From NCBI GenBank assembly GCA_965200525.1, contig OZ241368.1:6324001-6388000 (forward strand): 64,000 nucleotides of DNA, given 5' to 3'. The position numbers were made by a program, and so were the translations under genes. This DNA is from JANNPJ01 sp965200525 (GTDB taxonomy: Bacteria; Actinomycetota; Actinomycetes; Actinomycetales; Kineosporiaceae). Position 1 is the stretch's first letter. Every line of letters starts with the position of its first letter. The notes under the pieces are model-generated. The model was not told where the DNA came from. It searched no databases and saw only the letters and a list, made by a program, of their open reading frames with translations. This document shows, one piece after another, positions 49,333-57,770 of this stretch.

Positions 49333-51996
49333 GTGATGCTCCCCGAGGCTGAGGCCGCACTCGACCGGCCGTTACCGATCAGCGCGGTGCTGGCGACCCT
49401 GGTGGCAAGGATGAGTGCGACCGGCAGCGCCGTTCTGGTCTCTCCGCCCGGAACCGGCAAGACGACCCTCGTCCCGCTGGCCCTCGCCGATCACCTGGCC
49501 GATCACCTGGTCGATCACCCGGCTGGTCGACCCGCTGGTCAACCGGCGGTCGGGCGGGTGCTGGTGGCCGAACCGCGACGGGTGGCGGCCCGGGCCGCGG
49601 CCCGGCGGATGGCCGGTCTGCTGGGCGAGCCGGTCGGGGAGCGGATCGGGTACACCGTGCGCGGTGATCGCCGGGTCGGCCCGCGCACCCGGGTCGAGGT
49701 GGTGACCACCGGCGTCCTGGTTCAGCGCCTGGAGCGGGACGCCGAACTGCCCGGGGTCGGCGCGATCGTGCTGGACGAGTGCCACGAACGGCATCTCGAC
49801 ACCGACCTGGCCCTGGCCTTCGCGATCGAGAGCCGGGCCGCCCTGCGGCCCGACCTGCTGCTGCTGGCCACCTCGGCCACGGCCGAGGCCGACCGGTTCG
49901 CGGCCGTTCTCGGGTCGCCGCAACCGGCCCCGGTGATCGGCGCCGACTCGCCGTTGTTCGAGGTCCGGCCGGTCTGGTGCCCGCCGGCCGGTCCGGTCGA
50001 CCCGCCCCGGGGGTTGCGGGTCGATCCCCGGTTTCTCGATCACGTCGCCGTCGTCGTTCGGCGGGCGCTGGCCGAGACGACCGGTGACCTGCTGGTCTTC
50101 CTGCCCGGCGCGGGCGAGATCAACGCCGTCGCCGGCCGGCTCGGCTCCCCCGCGGGCACGCTCGTGCTGCGGCTGCACGGCCGCATGGGCTCCGCCGATC
50201 AGGACGCCGTGCTCCGCCCGGGCCGGCCGGGCGATCCCCGGCGGGTCGTGCTGGCCACCGCCGTCGCCGAGAGCAGCCTGACCGTGCCCGGGGTGCGGAC
50301 CGTGATCGACGCCGGGCTGGCCCGGGTGCCCCGGATGGACCTGTCCCGGGGGCTGAGCGCGCTGGCCACGGTGCGGGTCTCCGTCTCCAGCGCCCACCAG
50401 CGCGCCGGGCGGGCCGGTCGCGAAGGTCCGGGTCAGGTGTATCGCTGCTGGTCGCAAGCCGATCAAGGGCGGCTCCCGGCGCACCCCGATCCGGAGATCG
50501 CGATCGCCGACCTGACCGGGTTCGCGCTGGCCCTGGCCCGGTGGGGCGACCCGGACGGCACCGACCTGGCCCTGCTCGACCGGCCTCCAGCCGCCGCGAT
50601 GAGCGTGGCCCGGCAGACCCTGCAGGCCCTGGACGCCGTCGACGAGGCCGGCCGGGTGACCTCCCGGGGCCGGCGGCTGGCCACCGTGGGCGTGCATCCC
50701 CGGCTGGCCCGGGCCCTGCTCGACGGCGGCCCGCTGATCGGGGCCCGGCGGGCCGCTGAAGTGGTGGCCATCCTCAGCGACGACTCGCTGTCCGGCAGCA
50801 CCGACGATCTGGCCGCCGCCTGGCGGCGGTTGCGCGCCGGCGCCGATCCGCTCGTGGCCAGCCGTTGGCGGGAGGAGACCCGGCGGCTGAGCCAGAACCT
50901 GGGCGGCGGTTCCGGCGACAACTCCCCCGACAACGCTCCTGACCACTCCGCCGACAACTCCGGACGCAACTCCGGCGGGGGCCCGGCGGGCCGGGGGTCC
51001 CGGGTCCCGGACGACCTGGCGGCCGGCATCGTGGCCGGCCTGGCCTACCCGGAGCGGCTGGCCCGGGCCCGGCCCGGCGGGGGCAACGGATTCCTGATGG
51101 CCATCGGGACGGCGGCCGAGCCCGGCCCCGGTTCGGGGTTGAGCACCGCCCCCTGGCTGGCCGTTGCGGTGGCCCAGCGCCAGCCGGGGGCGCCGTCGGC
51201 CCGGATCCGGCTGGCCGCGGTGATCGACGAGGGCACCGCCCTCGAGGTCGGGGCCACCCTGCGGCGGTCCGCCGACGAGGTCCTCTGGCGCGACGGTGAC
51301 GTCGTGGCCCGCCGCCGCGACCGGCTGGGCGCGATCACCCTGACCGAGTCGGCTCTGCGGACGCCGTCACCGGACCTGGTCGAGGCGGCGCTGCGCGAGG
51401 GGCTGGGCAAGGAGGGCCTCGGCCTGCTGAACTGGACCCCGAACGCCGTCGGGCTGCGCAGCCGGCTGGCCTTCTGCCGGGCCTTCCTGGGCGACCCCTG
51501 GCCCGAGGTCAGCGACCCGGCCCTGCTGGCCGGCATCGATCACTGGCTCGGCCCGGAACTGCGCCGGGCCCGGCACCGGGCCGACCTGGCCCGGATCGAC
51601 GTCGCCGGCGCCCTCCGCCGACTGCTCGACCACCGGCAGGCTGCCCGGCTGGACACCGTTGCCCCGGAACGGGTTCCGGTGCCCAGCGGGTCGATGGTGC
51701 GGCTGGCCTACGAGCCCGACTTCGAGCGCCCGGGCCCGCCCGTGCTGGCGGTCAAGCTCCAGGAGACGTTCGGCTGGACGGCGGCCCCGCGGATCGCCGA
51801 GGGGCGCACTTCGCCCGTGCTGCACCTGCTCTCGCCGGCCGGCCGGCCGGTGGCCGTGACCGGCGACCTGGCCTCGTTCTGGGCCAACACGTATCCGGCC
51901 GTTCGGGCCGAACTGCGCGGAAAGTACCCCCGCCATCCCTGGCCGCAGGACCCTGCCACCGCCACGCCGACCAGAAAGGTGACGCCCCGGCGGTAG
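49333..51996 (+). CDS. hrpB: ATP-dependent RNA helicase HrpB
   Basis: The 887-residue DEAH-box protein has Walker A PPGTGKTT near 40, DECH at Asp148 (VLDECHERHLDTDLAL), SAT as TSATAEADRF, and motif VI in QRAGRAGREGPG. The C-terminal HrpB-specific domain ends with HLLSPAGRPVAVTGDLASFW and YPRHPWPQDP. The start is GTG 49333 or the next codon ATG; no strong ribosome site helps. Two insertions made of tetrapeptide repeats are odd: DHLA-type at residues 53-72 and DNSP-type at 529-548. The biological role of HrpB helicases is poorly known. Confidence 0.93.
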   Translation: MMLPEAEAALDRPLPISAVLATLVARMSATGSAVLVSPPGTGKTTLVPLALADHLADHLVDHPAGRPAGQPAVGRVLVAEPRRVAARAAARRMAGLLGEPVGERIGYTVRGDRRVGPRTRVEVVTTGVLVQRLERDAELPGVGAIVLDECHERHLDTDLALAFAIESRAALRPDLLLLATSATAEADRFAAVLGSPQPAPVIGADSPLFEVRPVWCPPAGPVDPPRGLRVDPRFLDHVAVVVRRALAETTGDLLVFLPGAGEINAVAGRLGSPAGTLVLRLHGRMGSADQDAVLRPGRPGDPRRVVLATAVAESSLTVPGVRTVIDAGLARVPRMDLSRGLSALATVRVSVSSAHQRAGRAGREGPGQVYRCWSQADQGRLPAHPDPEIAIADLTGFALALARWGDPDGTDLALLDRPPAAAMSVARQTLQALDAVDEAGRVTSRGRRLATVGVHPRLARALLDGGPLIGARRAAEVVAILSDDSLSGSTDDLAAAWRRLRAGADPLVASRWREETRRLSQNLGGGSGDNSPDNAPDHSADNSGRNSGGGPAGRGSRVPDDLAAGIVAGLAYPERLARARPGGGNGFLMAIGTAAEPGPGSGLSTAPWLAVAVAQRQPGAPSARIRLAAVIDEGTALEVGATLRRSADEVLWRDGDVVARRRDRLGAITLTESALRTPSPDLVEAALREGLGKEGLGLLNWTPNAVGLRSRLAFCRAFLGDPWPEVSDPALLAGIDHWLGPELRRARHRADLARIDVAGALRRLLDHRQAARLDTVAPERVPVPSGSMVRLAYEPDFERPGPPVLAVKLQETFGWTAAPRIAEGRTSPVLHLLSPAGRPVAVTGDLASFWANTYPAVRAELRGKYPRHPWPQDPATATPTRKVTPRR
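49489..49548 (+). repeat. Five 12-bp tandem units in hrpB, near Walker A
   Basis: Degenerate units beginning gatcacctggcc run head to tail. They encode DHLA, DHLV, DHPA, GRPA and GQPA between the Walker A helix and the VLVAEPRR block, where HrpB proteins normally have a short loop. Confidence 0.8.
50917..50976 (+). repeat. Five 12-bp tandem units in hrpB, middle region
   Basis: Degenerate units of the form gacaactccNNN encode DNSP, DNAP, DHSA, DNSG and RNSG in a Gly/Ser-rich insertion before RVPDDLAAGIVAGLAYPERLA. The unit length and number equal those of the array at 49489-49548, but the sequence differs. Confidence 0.8.
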
Positions 51997-52007
51997 GGTG
52001 GCTCCTC

Positions 52008-54071
52008 GTGTCTGCTGCCGTCGAAGATGTCCTCAGCTCGGAGCAAACCTACCTCGCCCAGGCCCGCAAGGACCTGCAGCTCATGCGCGAACGCACCCTC
52101 GCCCTCGAAGTCCAGGGCGGGGACAAGGTTTCGGCCGAGTACCTCTCGGCCGCCCTCTACCACCGGGCCCGGTCCCTGATCGACGACCCGTCGACCACCC
52201 TGTTCTTCGGTCGCACCGACCACGACGACGGCGGCCGCTGGTACATCGGGCGCCGGCACGTCGCCGACCCGGACGGCGATCCGGTGGTGATCGACTGGCG
52301 GGCCGACGTGGCCCGGGCCTTCTACCGGGCCGGCCGGGAAGACCGGATGGGCGTGGTGCGCCGCCGCCGGTTCGGCATCGAGACCGGCCGGATCACCGCC
52401 TACGAGGACGAGCATCTCGCCGATCCCACGGAGGACACCGGCCGCAGTCAGATTCTGGCCCACGAGATCGAGCGCCCCCGGATGGGCCCGATGCGCGACA
52501 TCGTGGCCACCATCCAGCCCGAGCAAGACGTGATCGTCCGGGCCGGGGTCGAGACCTCGGTCTGCATCCAGGGTGCGCCCGGCACCGGCAAGACCGCCGT
52601 CGGGCTGCACCGGGCGGCCTGGCTGCTGTACGCCTACCGAGAGCGCCTGGCCCGGGCCGGGGTGCTCGTGGTCGGCCCCAACGAGTCGTTCCTGGAACAC
52701 GTCAACGCGGTGCTGCCGAGCCTGGGCGAGGCTCAGGTCCGGCACTCGACGGTCGAGTCGCTGGTGGTCACCTCGGCCGGCGGCAACGAGACCCTGCTGA
52801 CCGTGCGGGGCGCCGACAGCGTCGAGCTGACCGGACTCAAGGGCGACATCCGGATGGCCGCGGTGCTGCACCGGGCGGTCTGGTCGCGGATCGTGACCCC
52901 GACCGAGGCCCTGGTGCTGCCCCGGGGTTCACGCCGCTGGCGGATCCCGGCCTACGCGGTGGCCGAGCTGATCGAGGAGCTGCGCACCCGCGGCGTCCGG
53001 TACGCCGCCGCCCGCGACATGCTGCCGCAGCGGATGGCCCACGCCGTCCTGGTGCTGATGGAAGAGGCCGGTGACTCCCCCGACGACCGGGTCCAGGACT
53101 CGGTGGCCCGCAGCAAGGAGGTCCGCCGCTACTGCGACACCGTCTGGCCCGCCCTCGACCCCAAGGCGGTGCTGTTCGGGCTGCTCAGCGACCCCGAGGC
53201 GCTGGCCGCCGCGGCCGACGGCCGGCTCACCGACGATGAGCAGCAGCGCCTGCTCTGGGCCAAACCCCCGCGCAGCGCCGGCAGCGCCAAGTGGTCGGCC
53301 GCCGACGCGGTCCTGCTCGACGAGCTGACCGACCTGCTGCGCCGGGCCCCCAGCCTCGGTCACGTCGTGCTCGACGAGGCCCAGGACCTGTCCCCGATGC
53401 AGTTGCGGGCGGTCGGCCGGCGCTGCTCGACCGGCTCGATGACCGTGCTCGGCGACATCGCCCAGGGGACGACGCCGTGGGCGACCCCGTCGTGGGAGGT
53501 CACCCTGGAACACCTGGGCCAGCCGGCGGCGGTGATCGACGTGCTCGACCGGGGCTTCCGGGTGCCGGCCGCGGTGATCGAGTACGCCGCCCGGTTGCTG
53601 CCCGCGATCGCGCCCGGCCTGAGCGCCCCGACCTCGGTCCGCGACGATCCCGGCAGCCTGCGGTTCGTCCCGGTCGGGGCCGAGCCGGAGCTCTGGCCGG
53701 CCCTGGTCGAGGCGGTCCGGGCCGCCCTCGAGCAGCCGGGCTCGGTCGGCGTCATCGTGCCCGACGCCTGGGCCGGCCGGACGGCGCAGGTGCTGTCCGA
53801 GGCCGGGTTGCGCTCGCTCCGGCTGGGTCCCGGGGCGCCGGGGCACGACGACGAGGAGCTGCTCACCGTGCGGGTGTCGGTGATCCCGGCGACCACGGCC
53901 AAGGGTCTGGAGTACGACCGGGTGGTTGCCCTCGAGCCGACCGAGATGGCCGATAACGAGCCCGATCTCCGGACCGGTCTGCGGCGGCTCTACGTGGTGC
54001 TGACCCGGGCCGTGACCGGGCTGGTCGTCGTCCATCACCGGGCCCTGCCGAAGGAGCTGGACCTCAGCTGA
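52008..54071 (+). CDS. helD: HelD/HelR-type helicase (RNA polymerase recycling)
   Basis: The product is 687 residues. GTG 52008 follows hrpB by 11 bases. The N-terminal coiled region (EQTYLAQARKDLQLMRERTL) matches the arm that HelD inserts into RNA polymerase, followed by FFGRTDHDDGGRWYIGRRHV. A UvrD-like ATPase has Walker A GAPGTGKTA near 190, Walker B LDEAQDLSPMQ near 456, and the late motif TTAKGLEYDRVVALEP. HelD proteins release stalled RNA polymerase; in actinobacteria the HelR subgroup displaces rifamycins. Which subgroup applies is not resolved. Its end overlaps the convergent TetR gene by eight bases. Confidence 0.88.
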   Translation: MSAAVEDVLSSEQTYLAQARKDLQLMRERTLALEVQGGDKVSAEYLSAALYHRARSLIDDPSTTLFFGRTDHDDGGRWYIGRRHVADPDGDPVVIDWRADVARAFYRAGREDRMGVVRRRRFGIETGRITAYEDEHLADPTEDTGRSQILAHEIERPRMGPMRDIVATIQPEQDVIVRAGVETSVCIQGAPGTGKTAVGLHRAAWLLYAYRERLARAGVLVVGPNESFLEHVNAVLPSLGEAQVRHSTVESLVVTSAGGNETLLTVRGADSVELTGLKGDIRMAAVLHRAVWSRIVTPTEALVLPRGSRRWRIPAYAVAELIEELRTRGVRYAAARDMLPQRMAHAVLVLMEEAGDSPDDRVQDSVARSKEVRRYCDTVWPALDPKAVLFGLLSDPEALAAAADGRLTDDEQQRLLWAKPPRSAGSAKWSAADAVLLDELTDLLRRAPSLGHVVLDEAQDLSPMQLRAVGRRCSTGSMTVLGDIAQGTTPWATPSWEVTLEHLGQPAAVIDVLDRGFRVPAAVIEYAARLLPAIAPGLSAPTSVRDDPGSLRFVPVGAEPELWPALVEAVRAALEQPGSVGVIVPDAWAGRTAQVLSEAGLRSLRLGPGAPGHDDEELLTVRVSVIPATTAKGLEYDRVVALEPTEMADNEPDLRTGLRRLYVVLTRAVTGLVVVHHRALPKELDLS

Positions 54072-54780
54072 GCCGGGGCCGGCCGGCGGGCCGGACCCCG
54101 CGGACCCCGGCCAGGAAGATGTCCAGGCCCAGCTCGAAGTACTCCTGGGTGTCGCCGCAGACCACGAACGCCTCGCCGGAGGCCACGATCCGGGGGTAGC
54201 GCTCGGGGGCCAGGGTCTGGAGCCGGGCTCGCTTCTCCCGCCGGTGCTGGGCCTTGAGCTCGCCGTCCAGGCCGACCTCGAGGCCCGGCTCGGCGGTGAC
54301 CAGGAGCACGATCGACCCCAGGGCCTGGCCGGCGATCTGGGCCGCCTGCTCGGGACCGAAACGGCCCTCGGTCAGGATCTCCAGGGCCCGCTCGGTGAGG
54401 TCGAGCCCGGCCTCGGACAACATGATCCGGTTGCGGACCAGGTCGGCCGCGGCCGGGTGCCGGCGGAGCACCACCACCATCGCCGCCAGCAACTCGCGGA
54501 ACCGCAGATCCCAAGCCGGTTCCGGTTCGTCCGGGGAGCGCCGGGGCAGGACCATGTCGGTCAGCAACCGCTCGGCGATGCCGTCGAGCAGTCGCTCCTT
54601 GTCGCGGAAGTGCCAGTAGAGGGCCATCGGGGTGACGCCCTGATCCTGGGCCAGCCGCCGGATGGTCACCGCGTCGAGGCCCTCGGCATCGGCCAGGGTC
54701 AGCGCGCTGTCCACGATGGTCTCGCGGCTGAGCCGTTCCTTGGCCGGGGCACCGGTGCGTCTCGTCGTCACAGTTGACAA
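54064..54780 (-). CDS. TetR-family repressor of the divergent MFS exporter
   Basis: The 238-residue regulator has an N-terminal HTH at about 18-65 (LSRETIVDSALTLADAEGLDAVTIRRLAQDQGVTPMALYWHF) and a C-terminal ligand-binding domain of TetR_C type. It diverges from a DHA2 MFS pump with a 104-base gap full of GTAC inverted repeats, the usual local repressor-pump arrangement. It probably derepresses the pump when a drug-like ligand binds. Confidence 0.9.
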   Translation of the reverse strand: MSTVTTRRTGAPAKERLSRETIVDSALTLADAEGLDAVTIRRLAQDQGVTPMALYWHFRDKERLLDGIAERLLTDMVLPRRSPDEPEPAWDLRFRELLAAMVVVLRRHPAAADLVRNRIMLSEAGLDLTERALEILTEGRFGPEQAAQIAGQALGSIVLLVTAEPGLEVGLDGELKAQHRREKRARLQTLAPERYPRIVASGEAFVVCGDTQEYFELGLDIFLAGVRGVRPAGRPRLS

Positions 54781-54785
54781 CTATA

Positions 54786-54848
54786 CAACGTACATGGTTG
54801 CCTGACGATTGAACCTGTACGGCGTACAAGTACGTCATACATGTACTT
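54786..54848. promoter_or_regulatory. Three GTAC-containing inverted repeats between TetR and MFS genes
   Basis: CAAC-GTACATG-GTTG at 54786-54800, TGTAC-GGC-GTACA at 54816-54828 and AAGTAC-N9-GTACTT at 54828-54848 all have perfect arms. They fill the gap between the divergent regulator and pump, and are the likely TetR operators. The first abuts the TetR start. Confidence 0.6.
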
Positions 54849-54884
54849 CGTCGAACGCTTCTCCCCCAGGAAGGCAACCGAGCC

Positions 54885-56312
54885 ATGAGACGCAGTCCCT
54901 GGGCCACCCTCGCCGTGCTGGCCGCCGCCCAGTTCATGGTGGTTCTCGACGTCACCATCGTGAACGTCGCCCTGCCCGACATCCAGCAGGCGCTGTCGTT
55001 CAGCGCCGACAACCTGCAGTGGGTGATCAGCGCCTACACGCTGGTCTTCGGCGGCTTCCTGCTGCTCGGCGGCCGGGCCGCCGACCTGCTCGGCCGGCGC
55101 CGGTTGTTCATCGCCGGTCTGGTGCTGTTCGCCGTCGCGTCGCTGGCCGGCGGACTGGCCACCTCGGCCGGGGTGCTGGTGGCGGTCCGGGCGATCCAGG
55201 GGCTGGGCGGGGCGATGCTCTCACCGGCCGCGCTGTCCATCCTCACCGTGACCTTTGCGGCCGGACGCGAGCGCAACATCGCGATGGGCATCTGGGGCGG
55301 CCTGGCCGGCCTCGGCGGCACCCTCGGCGTGATCGCCGGAGGAGTGCTGGTCGACAGCCTCGGCTGGGAATGGGTCTTCTTCGTGAACGTGCCGATCGCG
55401 GCCGTGCTGGTCGCCGTCACGCCCGGCATCGTGCGGGAGAGCCAGGTCGTGAGCGAGGGACCGCGTACCTTCGACGCCGCCGGGGCGGTGCTGGGCACGG
55501 CCGGGATCCTGGCTCTGATCTTCGGTGTGATCCGGGCCGAGCCGCTCGGCTGGAGTTCGCCCGAGGTGGTCGGCTCGCTGATCGCCGCGGTGGTCCTGCT
55601 GGCCGCCTTCGTCGCGGTCGAGGCCCGATCGGCCGACCCGCTGGTGCCGCTGCGCCTGTTCCGCTCCCGCGGCCTGAGCACCGCCACCGGGGCGCTGGCC
55701 CTGAACGGCGCCGCGTTCCTGGCCATGTTCTTCCTCACCGCGATCTTCCTGCAGCAGGTGCGCGGGCTGTCGGCGCTGAAGACCGGCCTGGAGTTCCTGC
55801 CGATGGGCCTGGCCGCGGTCGTCGCCGCGGTCGGCGTCACCCCGCTGGTGGCCCGGTTGGGCACCCGCCCGGTGTCGCTGGGCGGCTCCCTGGTCAGCGC
55901 GGTCGGCCTGTTCCTGCTGGCCCAGGCCGGTGCGACCGGCAGCTACGTCACCGAACTGCTGCCCGGCCTGCTGCTGTTCGGCGCCGGCATCATGGGCGTG
56001 GCCGTGCCGAACCAGATCGCCGCGATCGTCGACGTCCGGCACGAGGAGGCCGGCGCGGCGTCCGGCGTCGTGACCTCGGGCTATCAGGTGGGCGGGGTGC
56101 TCGGGCTGGCCGTGATCACCACGCTGTCGACCTCGAACGTGACCGACGCCCTGGCCTCGGGCCTGGCCCCGCAGCAGGCCCTGGTCGAGGGCTTCCACCG
56201 GGGGCTGCTGGTGGCCGCCGTGTTCGCTCTGGCCAACGTGGTGGTCGGGCTCGCGTCACCCAAGCTGGTCCCGGACGCCGAGCAGTTGGCCGAAGCGGTG
56301 GCGGTGGCCTGA
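54885..56312 (+). CDS. DHA2-family (14-segment) MFS drug exporter
   Basis: The 475-residue EmrB/QacA-type antiporter contains the DHA2 hallmark VLDVTIVNVALPDIQQAL in the first membrane segment, GGRAADLLGRRR (motif A) and a motif C region GGTLGVIAGG. About 14 hydrophobic segments are visible. It should export toxic compounds using the proton gradient. The ATG lies ten bases after AGGAAGG. Divergent TetR control is likely. It converges on the next MFS gene with 19 bases between stops. Confidence 0.92.
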   Translation: MRRSPWATLAVLAAAQFMVVLDVTIVNVALPDIQQALSFSADNLQWVISAYTLVFGGFLLLGGRAADLLGRRRLFIAGLVLFAVASLAGGLATSAGVLVAVRAIQGLGGAMLSPAALSILTVTFAAGRERNIAMGIWGGLAGLGGTLGVIAGGVLVDSLGWEWVFFVNVPIAAVLVAVTPGIVRESQVVSEGPRTFDAAGAVLGTAGILALIFGVIRAEPLGWSSPEVVGSLIAAVVLLAAFVAVEARSADPLVPLRLFRSRGLSTATGALALNGAAFLAMFFLTAIFLQQVRGLSALKTGLEFLPMGLAAVVAAVGVTPLVARLGTRPVSLGGSLVSAVGLFLLAQAGATGSYVTELLPGLLLFGAGIMGVAVPNQIAAIVDVRHEEAGAASGVVTSGYQVGGVLGLAVITTLSTSNVTDALASGLAPQQALVEGFHRGLLVAAVFALANVVVGLASPKLVPDAEQLAEAVAVA

Positions 56313-56331
56313 GTCAGCTGGACCACCTGAG

Positions 56332-57606
56332 TCAGCCGGCCACCGGAGGGGAGCCCTGGCCGGCCCGGGCGGAGCGAGCCTCATGGATCGCGACGACCAG
56401 GCCGGCCAGCGTCAGCGCTCCCCCGACCAGCGCCGTCGTCGTGGAGCCGGAACCCGGACCGGCGCGGCCGACGGCGGCGGGATGGTGTCCGGAGAGCAGA
56501 ATTCCGCCGATCAGGGCCCCACCGGTGATCCCGACGTTGACCGCCGTCGAGGCGCCCGCCGAGGCCAGGTCGAACCGGCCGGGCGCCACCCGCAGCACCC
56601 GTTCCGACATCCCGGCCGTCAGCGCCGAGAAGGCCAGTCCGGTCGACGCCACCAGGGCGATCGCGATCAGCACCGGCACTCCGGGAACCCCCAGCACCAG
56701 CAGGGCCACCACCTGGACGGTGATCGGGACGACGACCGCCAGACGCCGGCGGTGATCGATCAGCGGCCCGGAGAGCACGACACCGGCCAGCCCGCCCAGC
56801 CCCCGCAGGAACAGCACCAGCCCGACCAGCCCGGGAGCCAGTCCGAGTTCGTCGATCAGGTACGGCGACACGTAGGTGAAGAACGTGAAGGCCCCGGACA
56901 CGGTCAGCACCGAGGCCAGCACCAGGACGGCGTACCGGCGGCCGTCCGCCTCGGGCGCCCGCTCGTCCTGCGGGTCGCGCCGGGCCGTCCCGCCCGACCC
57001 GCCAGACCCGCCCGACCCGGGCAACAGCGCGACCACCGCCGTCGCGGCCAGGACGCCGAGCAGGGCCAGCCCGAGAAAGGCGGCCCGCCAGCCCAGTTGC
57101 TGACCGAACCAGGTACCGGCCGACACGCCGAGCACCGCCGCCAGGGATCCGCCGCCGAACACCACGGCCACCACCCGGCCCCGGACCGAGAGCGGAAACA
57201 TCGTGATCGCGGTCGGGATCACCACCGACCAGAACAGGGCCTGGCTGAGCGCGGTGACCACCCGGGCCCCCAGCAGCACCGGGTACGACGGGGCCAGCGC
57301 GCCGGCCGCGGTCGAGGCGGCGAACGTCACCAGCAGGGCGGCCAGCAGGGGCCGGCGGGCCACGCCGCGGGTCAGGTAGGTGAGTGGCAGCGAGGCCAGC
57401 ACCACGACCAGGCCGTAGACGGTGACCAGCTGGCCGACGGCCGCGGTCGAGGCCCCCAGCCCGGCCGACATCGGCTGGAGCAGACCGATCGGCAGCGTCT
57501 CGGCGGTCACGTAGAGAAAGGCCGAGGCGGCCAGGGCGAGCAGGGCGCCCACCGCCTGCCGGCCGGAGCCGAACAGCGATTCCCCCGGGGTCTCGCGGTC
57601 GGCCAT
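56332..57606 (-). CDS. DHA1-family (12-segment) MFS transporter
   Basis: The 424-residue transporter of the arabinose-efflux/chloramphenicol-resistance type has about 12 hydrophobic segments, beginning LLALAASAFLYVTAETLPIGLL. Motif A-like LPLTYLTRGVARR and the motif C region GVSAGTWFGQQLGWR are present. ATG 57606 is chosen over a TTG 15 bases upstream. The central loop contains a Gly-Ser repeat (GSGGSGGSGG) coded by 9-bp units and a charged stretch. Export of drugs or sugars is possible; no substrate clue is adjacent. Confidence 0.88.
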   Translation of the reverse strand: MADRETPGESLFGSGRQAVGALLALAASAFLYVTAETLPIGLLQPMSAGLGASTAAVGQLVTVYGLVVVLASLPLTYLTRGVARRPLLAALLVTFAASTAAGALAPSYPVLLGARVVTALSQALFWSVVIPTAITMFPLSVRGRVVAVVFGGGSLAAVLGVSAGTWFGQQLGWRAAFLGLALLGVLAATAVVALLPGSGGSGGSGGTARRDPQDERAPEADGRRYAVLVLASVLTVSGAFTFFTYVSPYLIDELGLAPGLVGLVLFLRGLGGLAGVVLSGPLIDHRRRLAVVVPITVQVVALLVLGVPGVPVLIAIALVASTGLAFSALTAGMSERVLRVAPGRFDLASAGASTAVNVGITGGALIGGILLSGHHPAAVGRAGPGSGSTTTALVGGALTLAGLVVAIHEARSARAGQGSPPVAG

Positions 57607-57770
57607 CCGGCACAGTAGCAATCGAGGCCGGGCTCAGAGTGCTCACAGCAACGGCCCGACAGCATCGGGTCATGTCCGCCCTCCAGCCCGCGGGTGCCTC
57701 GGCCCCGTCCGCCCGCCGGAGGGGGCAGAGTGGTCCCCGGACAGCGGTGACCAGGGGGACGGAGCTCGGC

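Noticed and set aside
57000..57030. Tandem 9-bp Gly-Ser units in the MFS gene
   Set aside because: Only about three units in a cytoplasmic loop; common low-complexity linker and not worth a separate feature.
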